Shown here piece after piece: positions 52,208 through 60,743 of a stretch of DNA of 64,000 nt. The notes under the pieces were generated by a model that worked only from the letters and a program-made list of their open reading frames with translations, was not told where the DNA came from and ran no database searches. The DNA comes from Gemmobacter sp034519525 (GTDB taxonomy: Bacteria; Pseudomonadota; Alphaproteobacteria; Rhodobacterales; Rhodobacteraceae), in contig JAXHOJ010000038.1 in assembly GCA_034519525.1 (NCBI GenBank), positions 62,001 through 126,000 of the forward strand, in the 5' to 3' direction. Both the position numbers and the translations under genes were made by a program. Each line of letters begins with the position of its first letter. The first letter of the stretch is position 1.

Positions 52208-52415
52208 TCACGCCTCCTTGCGATTGGCGGCCGCGGTCGTCGTCGCGCAGGCGCGGGTGCTTGCTCGTTGCGGAAGATCGACTGGGCGGCATCGTCGTGC
52301 ACGCGCTGCGAGCTGCCGGACGGAAGGCCCAGATCACGACCCCCACGAAAGCCAGCGTCATCAGAAGCAGCATCCAGCTGTCGGCGAAGTGGCGGAGAAG
52401 CGAATAGGTATCCAT
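52208..52415 (-). pseudogene. ccoQ: cbb3-type oxidase small subunit CcoQ, frame broken
   Basis: The start MDTYSLLRHFADSWMLLLMT, then FVGVVIWAFRP, is the single-helix CcoQ (FixQ) that stabilises the oxidase. After residue 33 the frame shifts: another frame reads SSQRVHDDAAQSIFRNEQAP, and a third ends AANRKEA with a stop 3 bases before the ccoP ATG. Two indels in 52250-52330 therefore seem likely. The length between start and stop is not a multiple of three. Sequence error is favoured. Confidence 0.75.
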
Positions 52416-52425
52416 CTGCCCCTCC

Positions 52426-53156
52426 TCAGCGGTTCGGGTCGGGCTGGAAGGTCGAGAAGTCGACCATCGTGCCCAGGACCTGGAGATAGGCGATCAGCGC
52501 GTCCATCTCGGTCAGCGCGGGCTGGCCGTCGAAATTGCGGACCTGCGCCTTGGGATAGCGGGCCAGCAGACCTTCGGTATCGGCGTTCGGATCGGCCTGC
52601 GCCACGAAATCGGCCTCGGCTGCCTCCATCATCTCGGCGCTGTAGGGCACGCCGACAATCTGGTTCGCCCGCATCGACCCGCCGCGATGTAGTCGCCGTC
52701 GATCTCGCGTTCCGCAGCAGGAATTCGTATTTGGGCATCACCGATTCCGGCACCACCGATTGCGGGTTGGTCAGGTGCTGCACATGCCATTCGTCCGAAT
52801 AGCGGCCGCCGACGCGGGCCAGATCCGGCCCGGTGCGTTTCGACCCCCACTGGAACGGATGGTCATACATCGATTCCGCCGCCAGGCTGTAATGGCCATA
52901 GCGTTCGACCTCGTCCCGCATCGGGCGGATCATCTGGCTGTGACACACATAGCAGCCCTCGCGGACGTAGATTTCGCGCCCGGCCAGTTCGAGAGGGCTG
53001 TAGGGGCGGACCCCTTCAACCTTCTCGATGGTGTTTTCAAGGTAGAACAGCGGCACGATCTGCACGATGCCCGCCGATGGTCACCACCAGGAAGGACAGC
53101 ACCAGCAGCAGCGTGGCATGTGTTTCGATTGCCTTGTGTTTGTCGAGAAAAGCCAT
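52426..53156 (-). pseudogene. ccoO: cbb3-type cytochrome c oxidase monohaem subunit II, three frameshifts
   Basis: The start is MAFLDKHKAIETHATLLLVL (membrane anchor). The periplasmic domain has VREGCYVCHSQMIRPMRDEV (haem motif CYVCH). The end is LGTMVDFSTFQPDPNR. Frame breaks lie near 53072 (extra G after VTIGG), 52708 and 52676; the protein sense continues across each (PKYEFLLRN, then EIDGDYIA, then MRANQIVGVPYSAEMM). This gives a normal CcoO of about 240 residues if corrected. It carries electrons from CcoP to CcoN. Confidence 0.85.
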
Positions 53157-53170
53157 TCGCCGTTCCCTCC

Positions 53171-54771
53171 TTATTCAGCCGGGACGACGCGCAGGCCTGC
53201 GAAGCCTTGGCAGGCTGCGCACGGACGGTCATCACGAGGTTGTAGCACATGATCAGCGCGCCGGTCAGATACATGACACCACCCAGACCGCGGACGACAT
53301 ACATCGGATATTTGGCGGCAACCGTGTCGGCGAAAGCGTTCACGAGGAAGCCGTTGGCATCCACTTCGCGCCACATCAGGCCTTCCATGATGCCGGTCAC
53401 CCACATCGAGGCGGCGTAGAGCACGATCCCGATGGTGGCCAGCCAGAAGTGCCAGCTGACAAGGCTGAGGCTATACAGCCGCTCGCGGTTCCACAGGCGC
53501 GGTGTCAGGAAATACAGCGCGCCGAAGGTGATCATGCCGTTCCAGCCAAGCGCGCCGGAATGGACGTGGCCGATGGTCCAGTCGGTGTAGTGCGACAGGC
53601 TGTTCACAGCCTTGATCGACATCATCGGGCCTTCGAAGGTCGACATGCCGTAGAAGCCGATGGAAACCACCATCATGCGGATGATCGGATCGGTGCGCAG
53701 CTTGTCCCAGGCGCCCGACAGCGTCATCAGCCCGTTGATCATGCCCCCCCAGGACGGCATCCACAGCATGATCGAGAAGGTCATGCCCAGGGTCGCGGCC
53801 CAGTCAGGCAGGGCGGTATAGTGCAGGTGGTGCGGACCGGCCCAGATATAGAGGAAGATCAGCGCCCAGAAGTGGATGATCGACAGTTTGTAGCTGTAGA
53901 CCGGGCGTTCGGCCTGTTTCGGCACGAAGTAATACATCATGCCCAGGAAGCCCGCGGTCAGGAAGAAGCCCACGGCATTGTGGCCATACCACCATTGCGT
54001 CATCGCATCCTGAACGCCGCCAAAGGCAGAAACGGATTTCGACGAGAAGGGGCTGATCGGCACTGCCAGGTTGTTCACCACATGCAGCATCGCCACGGTG
54101 ACGATCATCGACAGCAGGAACCAGTTGGCCACATAGATATGCGGCTCTTTCCGGTTCATCAGCGTGCCCAGGAACACCAGCAGGAACGAAACCCAGACCA
54201 CGACGATCCACAGGTCGATATACCAGACGGTTTCGGCATATTCCTTCGACTGCGTACCGCCCAGCACATAAGAGGTGGCCGCCAGAACGATCATCAGCTG
54301 CCAGCCCCAGAACACGAACCAGCCCAGATTGCCGCCCCACAGCCGCGTGGCGCAGGTGCGCTGCACGATGTAGAAGGCCGACATGATCAGCGCATTGCCA
54401 CCAAAGGCAAAGATCACCGCGCTGGTGTGCAGCGGCCGCAGGCGCCCGAAGTTCAGGATGCCCTCAACGCCCGGAATGTTCAGCGACGGGAACGCCAGCT
54501 GAAAGGCGATGACGACCCCCACCAGAAAGCCCACGGCCCCCCAGAAGGCTGTTGCGATGACGCCGGCGCGAACCACGCCGTCGTTATATTCGTTTGTGGC
54601 AACCACCACCGGCTCGTCCATATGCCGCAGCACCCACAGGAACGTGAGGCCGGCGGCAAGCATGACGACGATCGCGTTCACCTGATAGGCAAGATCATGC
54701 GCGTAATTGGCGCCGATCGCGGCCAGCACCGCGATCACGCCCAGCACGATCAATTTAACGTAATCCCACAT
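53171..54771 (-). CDS. ccoN: cbb3-type cytochrome c oxidase catalytic subunit I
   Basis: About 533 residues with 12 or more membrane helices. Haem and copper ligands are in RPLHTSAVIFAFGGNALIMS, YGHNAVGFFLTAGFLGMMYY, WAGPHHLHYTALPDW and HVHSGALGWNGM. It forms the haem b/b3-CuB centre, reducing oxygen with very high affinity and pumping protons. The ATG at 54771 has AAGGGACG upstream. A frame break near 53200 alters only the last residues; corrected, the end reads AGLRVVPAE with the stop at 53171. Preceded by an FNR box. Confidence 0.95.
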
Positions 54772-54867
54772 TTTGCGTCCCTTCGTCTTGGCCGGTTGCG
54801 AGTCGGGAAGCGATGCGCCCGGCACTTTTCGACCGTTCCGCTTTCGCAGAAGCCCGTCACAACAGCC

Positions 54868-54881
54868 TTGATCCATATCAA
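54868..54881. promoter_or_regulatory. FNR/FnrL box upstream of ccoN
   Basis: TTGATCCATATCAA, an exact match to the TTGAT-N4-ATCAA consensus, 97 bases upstream of the ccoN ATG. FnrL activates cbb3 oxidase genes at low oxygen in Rhodobacter. Confidence 0.85.
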
Positions 54882-54899
54882 GCATAGGGAGGCATAGGA

Positions 54900-54913
54900 T
54901 TGATCAAGGTCAA
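54900..54913. promoter_or_regulatory. Second FNR-like box, facing the universal stress gene
   Basis: TTGATCAAGGTCAA: one mismatch from TTGAT-N4-ATCAA, 62 bases upstream of the usp ATG and 32 bases from the first box (start to start). It probably controls the divergent usp gene or both directions. Confidence 0.65.
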
Positions 54914-54975
54914 TGCGGCAAGATGAACGCACAAGGTATGTTTTACCGACTGCCCGACCCTACAGGAGGTGACCG

Positions 54976-55821
54976 ATGGCATATAAAACCGTGACGACAT
55001 TCGTGACGTCGGCTGAAGAGGCTGCAGGCAGTGTCGCAGCCGCAGCACGGCTTGCGCTGGAACTGGATGCCCATCTCGACATCCTCGCGCTGGGGGTGGA
55101 TCGCACCCAGATGGGCTATTCCTATGTCGGCGGCGGCGCTGTCCTGCTGCAGGTCGCGATGGAACGGGCCGAAGAAGACGCCAAACGCTGCGAGGCTGCC
55201 GTGCGCCTGGCGCTGGCGCGGGAACCTGTCGATCTGCGCTGGGGGGTGGAAACCGCCGTGACACAGATCGGCGCACTGGCCGATCTTGTGGCCCTGCGCG
55301 CAAGATTCGCAGATCTTGTGGTTGTGCCCCGCCCCTATGGCCCCGGCCGGGGCAGCGAAGCAGAGGCCGTGGTGGAATCTGCGCTGTTCGAAGGTCAGGT
55401 GCCGGTGCTGGTGGTACCCACGGGACATGTGATGAACGCGATGCCCGGCCGTGTGGTGATCGGCTGGAACCAGAGCCGCGAAGCCATGGTCGCCATCCGT
55501 GCCGCGCTGCCGCTGCTGAAGACCGCGCATATGGTGAATATCGCGGTGATCGACCCGCCGCAGCACGGCCCCGAACGGTCAGACCCGGGCGGGATGCTGT
55601 GCCAGATGCTGGTGCGTCATGGCGTGAAGGCCGAGGTTTCGGTGCTGGCGCGCAGCATGCCGCGCGTATCGGATATTTTGTCGCGGCATCTGCGCGACGT
55701 GAATGCCGATCTTCTGGTGATGGGCGCCTATGGCCATTCGCGCCTGCGCGAAGCGATTCTGGGGGGCGCCACCCGCAACATGCTGGAACAGGCCGAAGTG
55801 CCGGTGCTGATGGCACATTGA
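54976..55821 (+). CDS. Universal stress protein with two Usp domains
   Basis: 281 residues: two tandem UspA-fold domains (about 1-145 and 150-281). The second holds the nucleotide-binding loop GAYGHSRLREAILGGATRNM followed by a C-terminal VPVLMAH strand. The first ends VPVLVVPTG. Strong AGGAGGTGACCG site before the ATG at 54976. It is divergent from ccoNOQP across paired FNR boxes, so it is expected to be induced under low oxygen; the same neighbourhood occurs in Rhodobacter. Confidence 0.9.
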   Translation: MAYKTVTTFVTSAEEAAGSVAAAARLALELDAHLDILALGVDRTQMGYSYVGGGAVLLQVAMERAEEDAKRCEAAVRLALAREPVDLRWGVETAVTQIGALADLVALRARFADLVVVPRPYGPGRGSEAEAVVESALFEGQVPVLVVPTGHVMNAMPGRVVIGWNQSREAMVAIRAALPLLKTAHMVNIAVIDPPQHGPERSDPGGMLCQMLVRHGVKAEVSVLARSMPRVSDILSRHLRDVNADLLVMGAYGHSRLREAILGGATRNMLEQAEVPVLMAH

Positions 55822-55845
55822 TGCAGGGGGACCGGAGGGGGTGCC

Positions 55846-55885
55846 GCCCCCTCACCCCGACCCTCTCCCCCGAGGGGAGAGGGGG
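55846..55885. repeat. REP-like palindromic unit
   Basis: CCCCCTCACCCCGACCCTCT followed by CCCCCGAGGGGAGAGGG: the same unit as in the pair at 7925-8047. It lies 25 bases past the usp stop. Confidence 0.7.
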
Positions 55886-55917
55886 CGCGGCAGGCCGACG
55901 GCGCTGCGGGATGATTG

Positions 55918-55965
55918 CCCCGGGGGCGCTGCCCCCGGACCCCCGGAGTATTTGGAAAGGAGCAA
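55918..55965. repeat. Dispersed intergenic repeat, copy G
   Basis: GGGGGCGCTGCCCCC hairpin, then ACCCCCGGAGTATTTGGAAA and GGAGCAA. It is a variant of the core and overlaps the left arm of the element at 55946-56066. Confidence 0.6.
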
Positions 55966-56066
55966 CCGGCAGAGGCCATGAGAGATGGCAAAACGGCGCG
56001 CCGTTTTTTCGCCCCCTTGATGGCTTCCGGTGATGGCTTCCGGGCTTTGCTCCTTTCCAAATACTC
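55946..56066. repeat. 121-bp element with perfect 20-bp terminal inverted repeats
   Basis: Left arm GAGTATTTGGAAAGGAGCAA (55946-55965); right arm is its exact reverse complement (56047-56066). Inside are an 18-base perfect palindrome AAAACGGCGCGCCGTTTT (55990-56007, followed by TT) and two tandem copies of TGATGGCTTCCGG (56018-56043). The arms are variants of the dispersed repeat core, so this may be two such units facing each other, or a MITE-like element. No target duplication is evident. Confidence 0.65.
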
Positions 56067-56109
56067 ATGCGACCTGCCCGCCTGACCCTCGGGCAGGTAA
56101 AGGCGCGCT

Positions 56110-56146
56110 TCCCTCCCCTGTCAGGGGGAGGGCCAGGGAGGGGGTG
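56110..56146. repeat. Second REP-like palindromic family
   Basis: TCCCTCCCCTGTCAGGGGGA followed by GGGCCAGGGAGGGGG: a GC-rich palindrome related in style to, but distinct from, the other REP units. It sits about 80 bases upstream of the haemoglobin gene. Confidence 0.5.
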
Positions 56147-56224
56147 CCGCAGAAGGGCGCGACAGACTGCGCAATTGCGCAAGCCCCGCCGGGTGCTAGA
56201 CTGGCCCGAACCCGGAGAAACCAG

Positions 56225-56629
56225 ATGACCGCCTTTCCGCCCCGCTTCTTCGTGACCCCCGATCAGATCGACGCGCAGGTGGCCGCGTTTTATGCGGCAG
56301 TGCGGGCACATCCGGTGCTGGGGCCGGTCTTTGCAGGCCATGTGGACGACTGGCCCGCGCATGAGGCAAAGATCGGCCGGTTCTGGCGCAATGCCATCCT
56401 GCGCGAAGGGGTCTATGACGGATCACCGATGATGGCACACCGGCAGGCAGGCGATGTGCGGGCCGAACATTTCCCCCTGTGGCTTGATCTGTTCGACAGC
56501 GTGCTGCAAAGCCACCTGCCGCCCGAAGCCGCCGCCACATGGTCCCATATGGCGCATCGCATCGGGCGGGCTTTGGCCATGGGTGTGACCGAGGCGCAGC
56601 GGCCTTCAGGCGCCGTCCCGGTGTTCTGA
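56225..56629 (+). CDS. Group III truncated haemoglobin
   Basis: 134 residues of the 2-on-2 globin fold. The group III pattern includes FYAAVRAHPVLGPVFAGHV, then DWPAHEAKIGRFWRNAIL and MMAHRQAGDVRAEHFPLWLD with the haem-ligand His (F8). The family binds oxygen, NO or sulfide; its physiological role is unclear. The ATG at 56225 is used. Its 3' end overlaps the convergent YcjF-like gene by 24 bases. Confidence 0.9.
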   Translation: MTAFPPRFFVTPDQIDAQVAAFYAAVRAHPVLGPVFAGHVDDWPAHEAKIGRFWRNAILREGVYDGSPMMAHRQAGDVRAEHFPLWLDLFDSVLQSHLPPEAAATWSHMAHRIGRALAMGVTEAQRPSGAVPVF

Positions 56630-57635
56630 ACGGTCGAACAGGCCGGTCAGCGCGCGGCTGACAAGGTTTGTGACCTTGGGCCGCGGCAGTGCCACGAAGG
56701 GCAGCGGGCGCGACAGTTCCATTGCCGCCAGCCCGATCCGCGCCGTCAGCGCGCCGTTCACCACGCCCTCGCCAAATCGCCGCGAGACCTTGGACAGCAG
56801 CCCACCCCCGGCCACAGAGCCGATCAGATCATCGGTCAGCGCCACGGCGCCAGTGGCCACCAGATAGGTGAAGACCCGGCGCAACAGGCCGACGCTGGCA
56901 AACCCGCCAGAGCGACCGCCGTAGGATCTGGGCAATCCGGCGGATCATGCGCAGATTGGCAAACAGCGCCGCCGCCACATCGGCCAGCGCCAGCGGCACC
57001 AGCGCGGTCACGGTCGCCACCTGCCGCGCGGCCCCTTCGATCTCGCGCCGCGCCTGTGCATCCAGCGGCAGAAGAAACTCGCGTTCCGCCAGGTCGATCA
57101 GCGCGTCGGCATCCAGCAGTTCACCCCGCCGGGCGGCAAGGCGCTGGCGAGCCTCTGCAGCCTCGGGGCGGTGGGCGTAAAGCCCGGCCACGCCATCGGC
57201 CACCGATTTCGCGGCCCGCAGATCCTGTGCCTGCCGGGCGGCCAGCGCTTTCTGCCGCAGATCATCCAGCCGCGACAGCCGCAGGAAGGCGGCCCATTCC
57301 CGCCCTGCCAGCAACAGCGCCATGGCCACCGCCAGCACCGTCAGCCCCAGGGCGATGCTGCCCAGAACCGGGTTGCGCGCCATCAGATCCGCGATGAAAT
57401 CATGCGCGGCCACGCCCAGAACAAAGGTGAACAGCGCCGAAAATGACCACAGCGCAAAGCGCATCAGCGGCGAAGGCCGCGCCTGGGCCACCCGCGCGGC
57501 CGTCAGCATGGCCCGCCCCTGCGGCAGATCCTCGGGCACCGGCGGGGCGCTGGCGGGATCTGCGCCCGCATTTTCATCAAGTTCGATCAAGGCCGGGCGG
57601 CGCAGCGCGGGCTGGCGGTCGTCATCCTCGGTCAC
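56606..57635 (-). pseudogene. YcjF/TIGR01620-family inner-membrane protein, one frameshift
   Basis: About 343 residues. A polar N-terminal stretch is followed by two membrane helices (LWSFSALFTFVLGVAAHDFI and LGSIALGLTVLAVAMALLLA). The C-terminal DUF697 part includes LADVAAALFANLRMIRRIAQ. The frame breaks near base 56927 (one extra C): the other frame goes on YGGRSGGFASVGLLRRVFTY to the stop at 56606. In many bacteria this gene follows ycjX, as here (overlap of 4 bases). Function unknown; stress-linked in enterics. Confidence 0.8.
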
Positions 57636-59063
57636 AGGCGGTCTCCGATCAGGAATTCTGCGGCGCGGTCCAGCCGGATATGCGGCGGGCCCTCGCCGGG
57701 GCGCAGGGTCATGCGGGCGGGGGCAAAATTCATCAGCGCGAAATCGGCATCCAGCCAGCGGTCCGCCCCCTGCCGCGCCGGCGACAGCAGCCGCGCGGGA
57801 TCAGAGGGCAGCTCGCCCGGATACATCGCCGCCAGGCGCCCGGTCGACAGCAGCCGCCCGCGCACGACATCCAGGCCTTCGCCGTCACGGTCCACCCGGT
57901 CTTCGACCGTGGCGCGCAGCCCCGCCAGCGACAGGGCCTGCACCTCGGCGCCGGAAAAGGCGGCACGGTCGCGCGCCTCGCGCACCAGCGCCTCGGTGAT
58001 CGCGGTCAGGCGCGCGTGCTGGCTGTGGTGCAGGTGGTCGGCCTTGGTGGCGGCAAACAGGATCCTTTCCACCCGCTTGCCCAGCAGGATCTCTGCCAGA
58101 AACCCGTTGCGCCCCGGACGGAAGGCCGAAAGGATATCGGCCATGGTGCGGCGCAGATCCTCCAGCGCCTGCGGCCCGGCATGGATGGCACCCAGCACAT
58201 CCACCAGCACCACCTGCCGGTCGACCCGCGAAAAGTGGTTACGGAAGAACGGCTTGACCACGCGGGTCTTATAGGCCTCATACCGGCGCTCCATCTCGCG
58301 CCACAGGCTGCCGCGCGGCCATGACTTGCAGGCACCGGCAGCGGCGCAAAGGTCAGCACCGGGCGAGCCCGCCAGATCGCCCGGCAGCAGGAACCGGCCC
58401 GGCGTGCAATCGGACCAGCCCGGCAGCGCGGGCGGCCTGCAGATAGGCGGTATAGGCGGCGGCCAGGGCCTGCGCCCGGGGTTCATCCAGCCGCAGCGCG
58501 CCATCCTCTGCCCGGGCCAGCGGCCAGATAATCGGCCGCCTCGGGGCGCTTCGCGCATGCCGCGACAGCGCATCCTCCGACCAGTCGGTATAAGACTTGT
58601 CCAGCAGCGCCAGATCCAGCAGCCATTCGCCCGGGTAATCGACAATATCGAGATGCACAGTCTGCGACCCCGTCAGCCCTGCCAGCAACCCCGTGGGCTT
58701 CACCCGGAACGACAGCCGGAGTTCCGACACCGCGCGGGTGCTGTCGGGCCAATGCGGGGCATCGCCGGTCAGCGCGGCCATATGGCCTTCGATATCGAAC
58801 CGCGGCACGGTATCATCGGGCTGGGGCTGCAGATAGGCCGCCTCGATCCGGCCTTCGGCGGCCGCTTTCAGCTGCGGCATCCGGCCACGGTCCAGCAGGT
58901 TGGCGACCAGCGCGGTGATGAACACCGTCTTGCCCGCCCGCGACAGGCCGGTGACCCCCAGACGGACAACGCTGTCGCTGAAGCGGACCTCGGTGACGCG
59001 TCGAGACGACGGCCTTCGATGCGCTGCGGCCAAGCCGTGTCGGCGATAGTCGCTAATCGCCAC
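57632..59063 (-). pseudogene. YcjX-like P-loop ATPase, several frameshifts
   Basis: YcjX family (DUF463) protein of about 475 residues if corrected. P-loop: GVTGLSRAGKTVFITALVAN. Also HLDIVDYPGEWLLDLALLDK and, in the second half, VVLVDVLGAIHAGPQALEDL and ILFAATKADHLHHSQH. Frame changes are needed near 59050, 59010, 58555, 58520, 58420, 58362 and 58318, while the part from 58310 to 57632 is clean. GTG at 59063 is the likely start. Either a locally poor sequence or a decaying gene; the preserved protein sense between breaks favours error. Confidence 0.75.
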
Positions 59064-59183
59064 AGGCAGTGTCCCTCTACGTTTGCCCTGATCAAGATAG
59101 GCAGGTCCCGCGCCTCAGCAAGGACTGTGTAGCGGGCGTTGGACGAGCAAGGGTTGGGCGCGCGACGCTAAGCCGGAAGTGCC

Positions 59184-59959
59184 ATGCCCAGATATGCGTT
59201 GAAGATTGAATATGATGGCGGCCCCTTTGCCGGATGGCAACGGCAGGCCCAGGGTCAGGCATCGGTGCAGGCTGCCATCGAGGCGGCACTGGCAAGGCTG
59301 GAGCCGGGCGCCCATACCATCGCCGCCGCCGGGCGCACCGATGCAGGCGTTCATGCCACGGCGCAGGTGGCCCATGCCGATCTGGCGCGCGACTGGGATC
59401 CGTTCCGCCTGTCCGAGGCGCTGAACTTTCACCTGAAGCCACAGCCGGTGGCCGTGCTGGCCGCCGCGCGGGTGGCCGACGATTTTCACGCCCGGTTTTC
59501 GGCGGTGGAGCGGCGCTATCTGTTCCGGCTGGTGCAGCGCCGCGCGCCGATGACGCATGACCGCGGCAATGTCTGGCAGGTGCAGAATCCGCTGGATGTG
59601 GCGGCGATGCGCGCAGGGGCCGCGCATCTGCTGGGGCATCACGATTTCACCACCTTCCGCTCGTCGATGTGCCAGGCGGCCTCACCCGTCAAGACGCTGG
59701 ACGAGATCACGATCGCAGAGGCGCCCTATCCTGGCGGGCGGGAAGTGCGGTTCTTCCTGCGCGCCCGCGGTCGTTTCTGCACAATCAGGTGCGCTCCATC
59801 GTCGGCACGCTGGAACGGGTGGGGGCAGGATCATGGGCACCCGAAGATGTCAGAACGGCGCTGGAGGCACGCAACCGCGCCGCCTGCGGCCCGGTCTGCC
59901 CGCCGCAGGGGCTGTATCTGACCGAAGCGGTCTATCACACAGATCCTTTTGCGGGATGA
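59184..59959 (+). pseudogene. truA: tRNA pseudouridine(38-40) synthase TruA, one frameshift
   Basis: About 258 residues. It begins MPRYALKIEYDGGPFAGWQR. The catalytic Asp is in AAGRTDAGVHATAQVAH. TFRSSMCQAASPVKTLDE follows. Near base 59768 the frame shifts by one base: another frame reads RSFLHNQVRSIVGTLERVGA and ends YHTDPFAG at 59959. The gene is otherwise full length, so the break is probably an error. It modifies tRNA anticodon stem-loops. Confidence 0.92.
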
Positions 59960-59969
59960 CCGCGGAGCA

Positions 59970-60025
59970 GCGGGGGGCTGTCTGCCCCCCGCACCCCCCG
60001 AGGATATTTGGACAACGGGAAGGGC
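59970..60025. repeat. Dispersed intergenic repeat, copy I
   Basis: GGGGGGCTGTCTGCCCCCC hairpin, then CACCCCCCGAGGATATTTGG and ACAACGGG. It lies between convergent truA and adk. Confidence 0.55.
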
Positions 60026-60037
60026 AAGGCGGGTTGT

Positions 60038-60730
60038 CTACGCGCAGATCTGATTGACGATATTGGCGATGTTTGTGCGGATATCTGCGATGTTATTCAT
60101 GGCGTTGACGGTGTGCAGGATGTTTTTCTGCGCGTAGTATGTGATGAGCGGTGCGGTTTGTGCGTGATAGGCCCTGAGCCTTTCGCGGACGGTTTCGGCG
60201 GTGTCATCGGCGCGGCGTTTGAAGTCCGTGCCGCCGCATCTGTTGCAGATGCCCGCGGTGGCGGGCAGCTTGAAGCTGTCGTGATAGCCTTCGCCGCAGC
60301 CAGCGCAGGTGTAGCGGCCTGCGACGCGGCCGATCATGGCCTCGTCATCGACCTCCAGGCTGATGGCGGCGGTGACCTGGCGGCCGCTGCGGGCCAGCAG
60401 GTCATCCAGGGCGGCGGCCTGCACGGTGGTGCGGGGAAAGCCGTCGAGGATGATGCCGCGGCCCAGATCGGGCTGCGCCATGCGGTCCTGCAGGATGGCC
60501 AGCACGATCTCGTCCGAGACGAGGCCGCCTGCCGCCATCACCGCCTGGGCCCGCAGCCCGGCCTCGGTGCCCGCGGCCACGGCGGCGCGCAGCAGATCGC
60601 CGGTGGACAGCTGCACCAGGCCGAAATCCTCTTCCAGCATCCGGGCCTGGGTGCCCTTGCCTGCGCCGGGCGGGCCCAGCAGGATCAGCACGGCGGGCTG
60701 CGTCGTCACGGTTGCTTGCACATCCATCAT
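60038..60730 (-). CDS. adk: Adenylate kinase
   Basis: 230 residues. P-loop GPPGAGKGTQARMLEEDF, NMP-binding region LSTGDLLRAAV, ILDGFPRTTVQA, and a LID domain with zinc Cys pairs (YTCAGCGEGYHD and ICNRCGGTDF), giving the long zinc-type enzyme. It balances ATP, ADP and AMP. This gene is separate from a ribosomal operon, so it may be a second adk copy; many Rhodobacterales also carry one in the spc cluster. First Met at 60730 or the next codon. Confidence 0.93.
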   Translation of the reverse strand: MMDVQATVTTQPAVLILLGPPGAGKGTQARMLEEDFGLVQLSTGDLLRAAVAAGTEAGLRAQAVMAAGGLVSDEIVLAILQDRMAQPDLGRGIILDGFPRTTVQAAALDDLLARSGRQVTAAISLEVDDEAMIGRVAGRYTCAGCGEGYHDSFKLPATAGICNRCGGTDFKRRADDTAETVRERLRAYHAQTAPLITYYAQKNILHTVNAMNNIADIRTNIANIVNQICA

Positions 60731-60743
60731 CGGCCCCGCCCCC

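Noticed and set aside
53077..54897. 606-codon plus-strand frame opposite ccoN
   Set aside because: His/Arg/Gln-rich shadow translation with no domain; ccoN is certain.
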